Below, piece by piece: positions 18,083 to 26,493 of a stretch of 42,630 bases of DNA. Numbering within the stretch: position 1 is the first letter of the stretch; each line of letters opens with the position of its first letter. The stretch is from an uncultured Bacteroidota bacterium (GTDB taxonomy: Bacteria > Bacteroidota > Bacteroidia > Bacteroidales > 4484-276). The stretch lies in assembly GCA_903944895.1 (NCBI GenBank), contig CAJATL010000057.1, forward strand, positions 1-42,630, read 5' to 3'. Made by a program: the position numbers and the translations under genes. The notes under the pieces are model-generated. The model was not told the origin of the DNA and ran no database searches. It saw only the letters and a list, made by a program, of their open reading frames with translations.

Positions 18083-18967
18083 ATGATGAACGCAAAATCT
18101 CCCAAATCAACCGGAATTAAGAATTTTATAACTTTTGATATCGAAGAATGGTACGCAGCCAATTTCGATTCGGTTGATCTGAGCCAATTTTCTGACGACA
18201 CCAACCATCTCGAAAAAAATGTGGATCGGCTTTTGAAGATTTGTGATGAAAATTCGGTAAAATCGACCTGTTTTATTTTGGGTGAAATTGCTGCAACTAA
18301 GCCGCACATCATCCGCAAAATCCACGATCGGGGTCATGAAATTGCTTCGCACAGCCTTGCCCACAAATTGGTTTACACGATGACGCAAGATGAATTCCGC
18401 GAAGACCTGCGTCAATCCTGCGATCTGCTCGAGCAGATTACCGGCGAAAAAGTTGTTGGCTATCGCGCTCCGTCCTGGTCGGTAAATGAGGAAGTTTTGC
18501 TCTGGTTTTACGAAATTCTGGAGGAACAGGGAATTTTGTATTCTTCCTCAGTTTTTCCCGGAAAAACATTTTTGTACGGCATCCCCGGGTTTCCGCAAAA
18601 AATCCATCAGCCGGTGGTTAATGGAAGGCAGCAAAAAATCTGGGAAATCCCGCAAAGTTTATTTTCGTTTGCCGGAAAAAATGTTGGCTTCAGCGGTGGT
18701 TTTTACCTGCGCTTTTTCCCTGGATTTTTTGTAAGAAATCAGCTAAGAAAGGCCAACCAACAGGGAAGATCAGTATTTGTTTACCTGCATCCCCGCGAAA
18801 TCGACACCAAGGCGCCACGGTTGCAACTTCCATTTATCGAAAAAACAATCCATTATTGGGGAATTGCGGGCTGCGAAAAGAAGTTCATCCGCACAGTTTC
18901 TGCTTTCCAGCCAACTTTTGTAAGGATGAGCGACTATATCAGGCAACTTTGTGACAATAAAAAATGA
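18083..18967 (+). CDS. Polysaccharide deacetylase (NodB-like, DUF3473-type)
   Basis: About 294 residues from the ATG at 18083; the frame can also open at the TTG at 18080. The NodB catalytic motifs are present: FDIEEWYA (aspartate and W region, residues 18-25), the metal histidines in SHSLAHK (near 92-98) and YRAPSWS. The C-terminal part, with EIPQS, GGFYLRFFP and VYLHPREID, matches the DUF3473 extension seen in deacetylases of exopolysaccharide loci. It removes N-acetyl groups from a glycan or a sugar intermediate. It has no signal peptide, so it is probably cytoplasmic and may act on a lipid-linked or nucleotide-linked precursor. Confidence 0.9.
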   Translation: MMNAKSPKSTGIKNFITFDIEEWYAANFDSVDLSQFSDDTNHLEKNVDRLLKICDENSVKSTCFILGEIAATKPHIIRKIHDRGHEIASHSLAHKLVYTMTQDEFREDLRQSCDLLEQITGEKVVGYRAPSWSVNEEVLLWFYEILEEQGILYSSSVFPGKTFLYGIPGFPQKIHQPVVNGRQQKIWEIPQSLFSFAGKNVGFSGGFYLRFFPGFFVRNQLRKANQQGRSVFVYLHPREIDTKAPRLQLPFIEKTIHYWGIAGCEKKFIRTVSAFQPTFVRMSDYIRQLCDNKK

Positions 18968-18977
18968 TAAAACTGAT

Positions 18978-20408
18978 ATGATGTTAGAATTTCTCAAAAA
19001 ATACTATTCACAGGTTGTCCTTTTGCTGGTAATTTTCGCACTGGTAATTATCAAATTTCCGCATCTTTCGCTGCCTTACTACGGCGATGAGGGTTTTGCC
19101 TTTGGCCCTGCGGTTCACCTGATGTATAAAACCGGCCCAAGCCTGTTGCCATCCGGGCTTGACCCCGAATATTCTTACGGCCACCCGCTGCTTTTTCATT
19201 TCCTGGTTTCGTCGTGGATGAAAATATTCGGGCCAACCATTTTTGTTACAAAATCTTTTGCGCTGCTTATTTCCGTCCTTCTATTAATCAGCCTTTACCT
19301 TGCCGGGAAATCATTTTTCAATGCCGAAACCGGCTTGCTGGCTGCCATTCTGATGTTTCTGCAACCCATGTTTCTGGCGCAGTCGTCGTTTGTTTTACTG
19401 GAGATTTTTCTTTCACTCCTCGCCCTTTGGACAATCTGGGCGTTTTTTAAAAAGCGGTATTTCTGGTATGCAATTTTTGGCTCGATGTTGGTGATGACCA
19501 AAGAATCGGGTCTATTCCTGATTTTCGCAATTTGTGTATGGCAGATCATTGACTTTATTTTAGAAGGAAAAAGAATTTCAATCATCGGTTTTTTCAAAAA
19601 ATACGCTGTAATTCTGATCCCGGCTTTCGTTTTCGGAGGATTTCTGATCATCCAGAAAATGACCTGGGGATGGTTTTTCTTTCCGTTGCGAATGAAGGAA
19701 ACACAGCTCTCTCCGGACGTCATCAGCCATAATCTCGCCATTATCCGGGGAATCGTTTTTAATCTGGATGGCCGAATCTGGCTCCTCGTTGGTCTGCTGA
19801 TTTCGACCATCGTTTACTTTTTTGTAGCCCGGCAAAAGTTTTCAAACCTGCAATGGAAAATCATCTGGTTTGTTATGCTGTTTACAGGGATTTTCTGGCT
19901 GGCCAGCGCGTTCAACTTTATCTCAAACCGATATTTTCTTATTATCATCTCGACCATGGTTTTGGTGGTTGGCGCCGTGTTGGTGCAGGCTTTTGAAGCA
20001 AAAAAACGGTTATTTTATCCAGCGGCACTTTTACTCATTTTTTCGCAAGCCATCTTTGCTTTTCATCACGACCGGAATGGCGACGATAGCCTGGGTTTTG
20101 AAGACCCGATTATCGTCCAGCGTGATGCCATCCGCTTTCTGGAAGAAATGGATGCTTACAACACGCATATTCTCACCCATTTTTTAATAAATTTCAACAT
20201 GCAATATCCGGTTGCAGGTTACCTTTCGGGCGATAAAATTTTTGATAATACTACCGGCGGATTTACCGAATTTGTACAACTTGCCGTGATTTCAAATGTT
20301 GAGCTTTCGCCGGAATTAGACAGTTTGAGAAGCAATCCGCAATTAGAACTTTTAAAACGTTTTGAGCGTGGCAATGCCTGGACGGAGATTTACCAAAGAA
20401 AGAAATGA
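18978..20408 (+). CDS. GT39/ArnT-like membrane glycosyltransferase
   Basis: A 476-residue multi-helix protein from the ATG at 18978; a GTG at 18951 would overlap the deacetylase. The first periplasmic loop reads LPYYGDEGFAFGPAVHLMY, with the DE pair expected for the catalytic acid of GT39/GT83 enzymes, and GHPLLFHFLVSSWMKIFG matches the PP-like loop and second helix of that family. Later blocks LLAAILMFLQPMFLAQS and VMTKESGLFLI are also typical. About ten helices precede a ~90-residue soluble C-terminus. It would transfer a sugar from a polyprenyl carrier in the periplasm. It overlaps the next gene by four bases (ATGA), tying it to the 2,3-dehydratase. Confidence 0.83.
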   Translation: MMLEFLKKYYSQVVLLLVIFALVIIKFPHLSLPYYGDEGFAFGPAVHLMYKTGPSLLPSGLDPEYSYGHPLLFHFLVSSWMKIFGPTIFVTKSFALLISVLLLISLYLAGKSFFNAETGLLAAILMFLQPMFLAQSSFVLLEIFLSLLALWTIWAFFKKRYFWYAIFGSMLVMTKESGLFLIFAICVWQIIDFILEGKRISIIGFFKKYAVILIPAFVFGGFLIIQKMTWGWFFFPLRMKETQLSPDVISHNLAIIRGIVFNLDGRIWLLVGLLISTIVYFFVARQKFSNLQWKIIWFVMLFTGIFWLASAFNFISNRYFLIIISTMVLVVGAVLVQAFEAKKRLFYPAALLLIFSQAIFAFHHDRNGDDSLGFEDPIIVQRDAIRFLEEMDAYNTHILTHFLINFNMQYPVAGYLSGDKIFDNTTGGFTEFVQLAVISNVELSPELDSLRSNPQLELLKRFERGNAWTEIYQRKK

Positions 20409-21868
20409 TTGGCCATCGATCTAAAATGAAAATTATGGAAACCCGGAAAAATACAGCCTTCCTCAAATCAGCACTTACCGTCGAGAATCCTTTGATGCCG
20501 TCAGAAAAATTTCTGGCCTGGATGAAGGAGATGAACCAAAAAACCCATGTGAGCGTTCGGAAAATTCCCTTTTCGGAAATGCGAAACTGGCATTTCAGCA
20601 AAAGCAGCGGAAACCTGGTTCACGATTCGGGAAAGTTTTTCTCGATCGAAGGAATCCGGATAAAAACCAACTGGGGCAAGGTTTCGGAGTGGGAACAGCC
20701 CATCATCAACCAACCGGAAGTCGGGTTTCTGGGCATCATAACTAAAGAATTTGATGGTATTTTGTACTTCCTGATGCAGGCAAAAATTGAACCCGGAAAC
20801 CTCAACGTGGTCCAGCTTTCGCCAACGCTTCAGGCCACAAAATCCAATTATCTTCAGGTGCACCAGGGAAAGCGCCCACTTTATCTCGAATATTTCAACG
20901 GCGAAAAACCGGTCAGGATTCTACTCGACCAGCTTCAATCGGAGCAGGGAGCAAGGTTTTTAAAAAAACGAAACCGCAACATCATCATCGAACTTCCCGA
21001 AAAGGAAGAAATCGAAATCTTCGATAACTTTTGCTGGCTCACACTCGGTCAAATCAAGCAATTCCTGCAACATGACAACCTTGTAAACATGGACACCCGC
21101 ACGGTTATTTCGGGGATTCCGTTTGGAGAATATCCTCCGGATGTGCTCGACTTTTACGAAACGCTCAAATTTACCGGCGATTCGCTCAAGTCTGAATCAG
21201 GCATGCTTTTATCCATGCTTGAGCGTGACCGCCATTTGCACAATACCGACGAAATTATTTCGTGGATCACCCAAAAGAAATCGTTTTATGATCTCGATAT
21301 CGAAAAAATCCCTTTACATGATGTCAAAGACTGGTCTATTTCGGCTGATGAGATTTTTCATCACGACAAAAAATATTTTTCGGTCATTGGTATGAATGTC
21401 GAAATCGGCAACCGGGAAGTTGTTTCGTGGGATCAACCGCTCATCAAATCGGCGCAGGAAGGCATTATTGCCTTTATTGTGAAGAAAATTGATGGCATTT
21501 ACCACTTTTTGGTACAGGCAAAACTTGAAGCCGGAAATTTTGATATCGTCGAACTGGCTCCAACCGTGCAGTGCCTCACGGGCAATTACCGCAAGGGCTT
21601 AAACGAGTACGATGTAATGTACCTCGACCAGGTGCTCAATGCAAAACCAGGCCAAATCTGGTACTCGGCATGGCAAAGCGAGGAAGGTGGCCGGTTTTAC
21701 AAAGAACAGAACAAAAACATGATTATTGAGGTTGGTGATGATTTCCCGGTGGAAGTCGCCGATAATTACATCTGGATGACGCTGCATCAGATGAAGGTCT
21801 TTATCAAATTCAATAATTACATGAATATCGCCGCCCGCAGCCTGATTGCCGCGGTGAAGTTTGTGTGA
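20405..21868 (+). CDS. NDP-hexose 2,3-dehydratase
   Basis: A 487-residue protein made of two homologous halves (about 35-240 and 275-485), the hallmark of NDP-hexose 2,3-dehydratases such as TylCVI, EryBVI and SpnO. Each half has a QAKxExGN motif (QAKIEPGNLNVVQLSPTLQ and QAKLEAGNFDIVELAPTVQ), an SEWEQP or SWDQP segment and an SEQGARF or SEEGGRF segment. The enzyme eliminates water from a dTDP-4-keto-6-deoxyhexose to give a 3,4-diketo-2,6-dideoxy sugar, the committed step to 2-deoxysugars. Known members are mostly from antibiotic clusters. Here it sits in a surface-glycan locus, coupled to a GT-C gene, with candidate 3- and 4-ketoreductases nearby. Confidence 0.92.
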   Translation: MIGHRSKMKIMETRKNTAFLKSALTVENPLMPSEKFLAWMKEMNQKTHVSVRKIPFSEMRNWHFSKSSGNLVHDSGKFFSIEGIRIKTNWGKVSEWEQPIINQPEVGFLGIITKEFDGILYFLMQAKIEPGNLNVVQLSPTLQATKSNYLQVHQGKRPLYLEYFNGEKPVRILLDQLQSEQGARFLKKRNRNIIIELPEKEEIEIFDNFCWLTLGQIKQFLQHDNLVNMDTRTVISGIPFGEYPPDVLDFYETLKFTGDSLKSESGMLLSMLERDRHLHNTDEIISWITQKKSFYDLDIEKIPLHDVKDWSISADEIFHHDKKYFSVIGMNVEIGNREVVSWDQPLIKSAQEGIIAFIVKKIDGIYHFLVQAKLEAGNFDIVELAPTVQCLTGNYRKGLNEYDVMYLDQVLNAKPGQIWYSAWQSEEGGRFYKEQNKNMIIEVGDDFPVEVADNYIWMTLHQMKVFIKFNNYMNIAARSLIAAVKFV

Positions 21869-21910
21869 ATTACCTTGATTATCCTACATTGGATATTCTA
21901 AATTGGATAT

Positions 21911-22071
21911 CAATGTCGTTTAATTAAGGATTTGAACGCTGATAACGCTGATGCAAGCAGCGCTGATTTTCGCGGATTTCTTGTATCATAAACAGTTTTA
22001 ATCCGCGTCCGCCGGCTGGCGGATCCGTTTGATCCGCGTTCCATTTTATATTTATTAACTAAACGACATTG
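21911..22071. mobile_element. 161 bp MITE-like element with 17 bp terminal inverted repeats
   Basis: Left end CAATGTCGTTTAATTAA (21911-21927) and right end TTAACTAAACGACATTG (22055-22071) are inverted repeats with one mismatch. AATTGGATAT occurs immediately outside both ends (21901-21910 and 22072-22081), like a 10 bp target duplication. Inside, CGCGGATT (21971-21978) pairs with AATCCGCG (22000-22007), and a short palindrome TCCGCC/GGCGGA with GGCT loop lies at 22008-22023. There is no coding capacity. It fills most of the gap between the dehydratase and the methyltransferase. Confidence 0.72.
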
Positions 22072-22072
22072 A

Positions 22073-22104
22073 ATTGGATATTCTAAATTAGATATTCTAA
22101 ATTT
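22073..22104. repeat. Short direct repeats TTGGATATTCTAAA
   Basis: A 14-base unit (ATTGGATATTCTAA / ATTAGATATTCTAA) is repeated in tandem here and again at 21888-21910 on the other side of the MITE-like element. Confidence 0.65.
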
Positions 22105-22127
22105 GGCTTTTCTATTATAAAAAAAAT

Positions 22128-22832
22128 ATGAGCAATTTTAATCATACAAATTTTGATTCTTTCGCCTCTGAATACCGCTCTGTTCATTCACAGAATTTAC
22201 ATTTTACCGGCGCTGATAGTGAATTTTACAGCGAATACAAAATTCTGGAGGTGTTAAAAAGAACCAAAAACGATGCTCCAACACTCATTTTGGACTTTGG
22301 CTGTGGCGATGGAACCACCTCATACTTTTTCAGCAAGCATTTCCCTGACCAATTCATCCATGGAATTGATATCTCGGCAGCAAGCATCAAAATTGCCATC
22401 GATAAAAAAATTGCCAACAGTGAATTCAAGATTTTTGATGGAGAAATTATTCCTTTTGATAGTGAGACGTTCGATGTTGTTTTTATTGCCAATGTTTTAC
22501 ACCATATCGATTTTGAATTGCATCAACAGGTTTTAAGTGAATGCCATCGGGTTTTGAAACACAACAGCAGTGTTTTTATTTTTGAGCATAACCCGTTAAA
22601 TCCGGTTACCCGCAAGCTTTTTAATGATTGTATCTTTGACAGGGACGCCAAATTACTGCATCAAAAATATCTTCATGAACAAATGCGGTTATCAGGTTTC
22701 GAACAAATCAAAACTTCGTATCATTTGTTTTTTCCACGACATAAAATTTTTAAGGCCTTCCATTACCTGGAGCGTTATTTAACAGCTGTTCCAATCGGGG
22801 GGCAATATTGTATTCAGGGTATAAAACCTTAA
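22128..22832 (+). CDS. Class I SAM-dependent methyltransferase
   Basis: A 234-residue soluble protein with the Rossmann methyltransferase signature LILDFGCGDGTTSYF (motif I, about 54-68), HGIDISAASIKIA (motif II) and FDVVFIANVLHHI (motif IV), characteristic of the Methyltransf_11 group. The C-terminal lobe (FEQIKTSYHLFFPRHKIFKAF) is not diagnostic. It lies between the 2,3-dehydratase and the Gfo/Idh gene. O- or C-methylation of a deoxysugar is plausible by context, but no feature marks it as a sugar C-methyltransferase, since the zinc-binding N-domain of TylCIII-type enzymes is absent. Confidence 0.82.
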   Translation: MSNFNHTNFDSFASEYRSVHSQNLHFTGADSEFYSEYKILEVLKRTKNDAPTLILDFGCGDGTTSYFFSKHFPDQFIHGIDISAASIKIAIDKKIANSEFKIFDGEIIPFDSETFDVVFIANVLHHIDFELHQQVLSECHRVLKHNSSVFIFEHNPLNPVTRKLFNDCIFDRDAKLLHQKYLHEQMRLSGFEQIKTSYHLFFPRHKIFKAFHYLERYLTAVPIGGQYCIQGIKP

Positions 22833-22836
22833 TTGA

Positions 22837-23805
22837 ATGATGAAAAAACTAAACATCGCCGTCATGGGCTGCGCCGGAATCGCGCTGCGATCGATGATTC
22901 CGGCCATCAAGGCAACACCGGAGTGGAATCTTGTGGCCGTTGCCAGCCGCACCAAAGAAAAGGCCGGACAATTTGCCGGCAAATTTGACTGTGAAGCAGT
23001 TGTTGGTTATAAAAATCTGCTTCATCGCGACGATATTGACGCGATTTATCTGCCGCTTCCAACAGGCCTTCACGACGAATGGATTAATAAATGTCTGGCC
23101 GCAGGGAAGCATGTTCTTGCCGAAAAATCCATTGCCGCAAATTATCATTCAGCAAAAACGATGGTCGTAGCCGCACAATCGAAAAACCTGGTGCTGATGG
23201 AGGATTTCATGTTTCAATATCACAGTCAGCACCAGTTTGTTTTTGAAATGCTGCAAAATCACGAAATTGGTGAAGTACGTGTTTTTAGGGCAAGTTTTGG
23301 TTTTCCGCCTTTGCCAAAAAACGATTTCAGGTATGATGAACAGGTTGGCGGAGGCGCGCTGATGGATGCTGCGGGCTACACCGTGAGGGCAGTTCATTTT
23401 ATCCTGGGTGACGATTTTGTGGTGAAGGCCTCAAACCTGTTTATTGATCCCGAAACCGGGACAAATATTTTTGGTGGTGCTTTTCTCACTAATCAAAAAG
23501 GTGTCAGCGCCCAGCTTGGTTTCGGATTTGATCATTTTTACCAGTGTAACTACGAAATCTGGGGAAGTAAAGGAAAAATCATCGCCGACAGGGCCTTTAC
23601 GCCAAAAGTGGATTACAGCCCGCTGATCATCGTCGAAAAACAAGGCGAACGTCACGAATACCTGATGAAACCCGACAATCATTTTATTGGTTCACTCCGC
23701 GAATTTCACCGGGCAATTACCGAACATGATGCCGAAAAACATTATCACGACATCCTGCTTCAAAGCAAAACGCTGGAAGACATCAGGACTTTTTCGACAA
23801 AATAA
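22837..23805 (+). CDS. Gfo/Idh/MocA-family oxidoreductase, candidate NDP-sugar 3-ketoreductase
   Basis: A 322-residue NAD(P)-dependent enzyme. The N-terminal Rossmann domain starts NIAVMGCAGIALRSMIPAI, followed by VAVASRTKEKA, YLPLPTGLHDEW and the catalytic lysine motif as HVLAEKSIA (EKS instead of the usual EKP). The C-terminal domain has GGGALMDAAGYTVRAVHFI and YEIWGSKGKIIADRAFTP. This subgroup includes the 3-ketoreductases (for example OleW-type) that reduce the product of NDP-hexose 2,3-dehydratases. Such a gene 1 kb downstream of a 2,3-dehydratase is the expected pairing. The specific activity is inference; family membership is firm. Confidence 0.88.
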   Translation: MMKKLNIAVMGCAGIALRSMIPAIKATPEWNLVAVASRTKEKAGQFAGKFDCEAVVGYKNLLHRDDIDAIYLPLPTGLHDEWINKCLAAGKHVLAEKSIAANYHSAKTMVVAAQSKNLVLMEDFMFQYHSQHQFVFEMLQNHEIGEVRVFRASFGFPPLPKNDFRYDEQVGGGALMDAAGYTVRAVHFILGDDFVVKASNLFIDPETGTNIFGGAFLTNQKGVSAQLGFGFDHFYQCNYEIWGSKGKIIADRAFTPKVDYSPLIIVEKQGERHEYLMKPDNHFIGSLREFHRAITEHDAEKHYHDILLQSKTLEDIRTFSTK

Positions 23806-23892
23806 AGTTAATTTTACCCCTGATAAGGCTTGAAACCCTGTTTGTAGTTTTTGTCATTAAAAATATTCATTTTAATAATCGAAATCCTGATC

Positions 23893-24837
23893 ATGCCGAA
23901 AATACCTCATATTTCTATTATCAGCCCGGTTTACGGTGCTGCGGCACTGCTCCAAGAACTGGTAACACGAATTAAGAAGTCGGTAAGCCAGATTACGGAA
24001 GATTACGAAATCATTCTTGTCGAAGACCATGGCCCCGACGGTTCGTGGAAAATTATTCAGGAAATTTGCGCCAAAGATCCCACAGTTGTTGGCATCCGCC
24101 ACAGCCGGAACTTCGGGCAGCAATACGCGCTCAATTGTGGCCTCGACCATGCCTGCGGCGAATGGGTCGTTACCCTCGACTGCGATTTGCAGGACCGCCC
24201 TGAAGAAATCCCGGCCATGTACAACAAGGCAATAAACGAAGGATTTGATATTATCCTGGCAAGCCGCCAAAACCGGCAGGACGACTTTTTAAAGAAGTTG
24301 TTTTCCAGGATTTTTTACAAAATTCTGAGCTATCTCACCGACACAGATTTAGATGCTTCGATTGCTAACTTTGCGCTTTATCACCGTAAGGTTGTAGATG
24401 CCTTAAAAAGCATGAACGATTATTACCGCTATTATCCCACGATGATTCACTGGATTGGCTTCAAAATGGCAAAACTCGACATACAGCACGCCAGCCGTGA
24501 GGATGGCATAAAATCGTCGTACAATTTTAAAAAACGGCTTACCCTGGCGTTCAATACCATTATTTCCTTTTCGGATAAACCTTTGCGCCTGACAGTAAAA
24601 CTCGGGCTTTTGATTTCGCTCATCTCAACCATTTTTGCAATTTTACTCATCATTCTCTATTTTCTCGACGAAAATTCCGTTTCGGGCTGGAGCAGCACTT
24701 TTGCCTCACTTTGGTTTTTGTCGGGATTGATGATCACAATTTTGGGGATGGTAGGAATTTACGTGGGCAAAATCTTTGAAAATGTGAAGGGAAGGCCGAC
24801 TTACATTGTGGGGGAGCGGTTGAATTATAATAATTAG
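23893..24837 (+). CDS. Family 2 glycosyltransferase with two C-terminal membrane helices (ArnC/GtrB-like)
   Basis: The ATG at 23893 (MPKIPHISIISPVYG) starts the GT2 fold; the frame also extends to an in-frame start at 23851, which would add a hydrophobic leader not expected here. The 314-residue product has IILVEDHGPDGSW, RHSRNFGQQYALNCGLDHA, the DxD motif TLDCDLQDRPEEIP and SRQNRQDDFLKKLFSRIFY, all typical of polyprenyl-phosphate sugar transferases such as ArnC and GtrB. Two helices near residues 235-300 (LLISLISTIFAILLIIL and LSGLMITILGMVGIYVG) anchor it. It probably places a cytoplasmic nucleotide sugar, perhaps the deoxysugar made by the neighbouring genes, on undecaprenyl phosphate. Confidence 0.9.
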   Translation: MPKIPHISIISPVYGAAALLQELVTRIKKSVSQITEDYEIILVEDHGPDGSWKIIQEICAKDPTVVGIRHSRNFGQQYALNCGLDHACGEWVVTLDCDLQDRPEEIPAMYNKAINEGFDIILASRQNRQDDFLKKLFSRIFYKILSYLTDTDLDASIANFALYHRKVVDALKSMNDYYRYYPTMIHWIGFKMAKLDIQHASREDGIKSSYNFKKRLTLAFNTIISFSDKPLRLTVKLGLLISLISTIFAILLIILYFLDENSVSGWSSTFASLWFLSGLMITILGMVGIYVGKIFENVKGRPTYIVGERLNYNN

Positions 24838-24873
24838 AGAAAGATTCCAAATACACCTTTATTAAAATTTGTG

Positions 24874-25767
24874 ATGAAAACATCTCTCCTCATCGGCTCA
24901 AACGGTTATCTCGGAAAACATCTCGCCAGTTTCCTGGATGAACATGGCTTCAAAAACCAGAATTTCGACATTCATCCTTCGGCACCTGCCGGAATCAGAA
25001 ATTACCGGCAATTTGATATCACCGACAAAGATGTTTTTCAAAATCTTGATCCAGACGTTGATTTCATCTTCCTGTTTGCCGGTCTAACGGGCACCGCCGA
25101 TGGTTTTGATAAATACCAGGATTTTGTAAATATCAACGAAATTGGTTTACTCAATCTGCTCGACTGGATGCGCTCTTCCGGAAGCAAGGCAAGGGTGGTT
25201 TTTCCATCAACACGCCTCGTTTACAGGGGACGTAAAAATTACGCACTTAAAGAAGACGATGCCAAAGAAACCAAAACAATTTACGCCCTCAACAAACTGG
25301 CTGCCGAAAACCTCCTTTGGATGTATCAGAACGCTTTTGGGATCGATTATTCCATTTTCAGGATTTGCGTGCCTTACGGAAACCGCTTTGGCGATACATA
25401 TTCTTATGGTACGATTGGTTTTTTTCTGGACAAAGCCGTTAAAAAAGAGGATATTGTTTTATTTGGAGATGGTACCATCCGCCGCACTTTTACGCATGTA
25501 GCGGATATTTGCGATACTATTTATGAATCCATTTTAAAGGAAGGTTCCAAAAATCAGATTTTTAATATTGGCGGCGAAAACCTGAGTTTGCATGAAGCTG
25601 CTACATTGGTTGCTGATAAATTTGGGGTTGGGGTTAAATTTATGCCCTGGCCTGAGATGGCCTTAAAACTCGAATCAGACGACACCGTTTTTGACGATTC
25701 AAAACTCTGTTCTCTGATAAATCCTTCCCGGAAATTTGATCTTAAAAACTGGCTGGCAGGATTTTAA
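24874..25767 (+). CDS. NAD-dependent epimerase/dehydratase family reductase (extended SDR), candidate 4-ketoreductase
   Basis: About 297 residues from the ATG at 24874 (a GTG lies one codon earlier). The glycine-rich NAD(P) motif LIGSNGYLGKH is at residues 5-15, VVFPSTRLVY carries the catalytic serine/threonine region, and YALNK provides the YxxxK pair. RRTFTHVADICDTI and NIGGENLSLHE are standard for nucleotide-sugar SDRs. In this setting it is the natural candidate for the final 4-keto reduction of an NDP-2,6-dideoxyhexose, though a 4-epimerase or another dehydratase cannot be excluded. Its stop lies three bases from the stop of the convergent GT2 gene. Confidence 0.88.
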   Translation: MKTSLLIGSNGYLGKHLASFLDEHGFKNQNFDIHPSAPAGIRNYRQFDITDKDVFQNLDPDVDFIFLFAGLTGTADGFDKYQDFVNINEIGLLNLLDWMRSSGSKARVVFPSTRLVYRGRKNYALKEDDAKETKTIYALNKLAAENLLWMYQNAFGIDYSIFRICVPYGNRFGDTYSYGTIGFFLDKAVKKEDIVLFGDGTIRRTFTHVADICDTIYESILKEGSKNQIFNIGGENLSLHEAATLVADKFGVGVKFMPWPEMALKLESDDTVFDDSKLCSLINPSRKFDLKNWLAGF

Positions 25768-25770
25768 AGT

Positions 25771-26490
25771 TTATCGCGAAAAAATATTGTATTTCAAAAT
25801 GCAGTAAATCGCCCTGAAACCATCGCGCCAGTTGATTTTCTTGCCTTCGTTGTAGGTTCTTCCGTAATACGAAATCCCGACTTCATAAATCCTGATGCCC
25901 GGAACCCTCCCGATTTTTGCAGTAACTTCCGGCTCAAAACCAAACCGCTTTTCCTTCAAATTTAATTTTTTAATAATATCCGATCTGAAAAGCTTGTAGC
26001 AGGTTTCCATATCGGTGAGGTTGAGGTTGGTAAACATGTTGGATGTAAAAGTGAGCATTTTATTCCCGATCGAATGCCAGAAAAACAAGATGCGATGCGG
26101 CTGGTGGCCAACAAAACGGGAGCCGTAAACCACGTCGGCCATGCCTTCGATGGCTGGCTGAAGCAACAGGTTGTATTCCCGCGGGTCGTATTCGAGGTCG
26201 GCATCCTGGATGATGATAAATTCCCCGCTGGCCTCCCTGATTCCGCGATGAATGGCCGCTCCCTTCCCCTGATTAGGGCTTTGCCGGATTAGTTTGATGT
26301 CGGAATCAGGATTATCTGCCATAAATTTTTCCACAATTTCAACCGTTCCATCCGTTGAAGCATCGTCAACAACCAGAATCTCTTTTTTGTAATCCGCCAA
26401 CAGACATACAGCTACTACCCTCTGGAGTATCTGTCCGATGAATGTTGCCTCATTGTAGGCCGGGATAATGATTGATAATACTTTGTTCAT
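25771..26490 (-). CDS. Family 2 glycosyltransferase (DPM1-like)
   Basis: A 239-residue soluble GT2 enzyme: LSIIIPAYNEATFIGQIL, ILVVDDASTDGT, NQGKGAAIHRGIREASGE, the metal motif IIQDADLEYDPREY, and VVYGSRFVG. The later segment LTDMETCYKLFRSDII and GFEPEVTAKIGR are the usual conserved features of the bacterial dolichol-phosphate-mannose-synthase-like clade. Unlike the other three GT2 genes it is on the reverse strand, three bases after the stop of murF-alr, so it is co-transcribed with cell-wall genes rather than with the glycan locus it faces. Confidence 0.9.
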   Translation of the reverse strand: MNKVLSIIIPAYNEATFIGQILQRVVAVCLLADYKKEILVVDDASTDGTVEIVEKFMADNPDSDIKLIRQSPNQGKGAAIHRGIREASGEFIIIQDADLEYDPREYNLLLQPAIEGMADVVYGSRFVGHQPHRILFFWHSIGNKMLTFTSNMFTNLNLTDMETCYKLFRSDIIKKLNLKEKRFGFEPEVTAKIGRVPGIRIYEVGISYYGRTYNEGKKINWRDGFRAIYCILKYNIFSR

Positions 26491-26493
26491 GAG

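Noticed and set aside
9516-25767. Antibiotic biosynthesis cluster suggested by the 2,3-dehydratase
   Set aside because: No polyketide, peptide synthetase or aglycone gene is present; the GT-C and GT2 genes point to a surface glycan.
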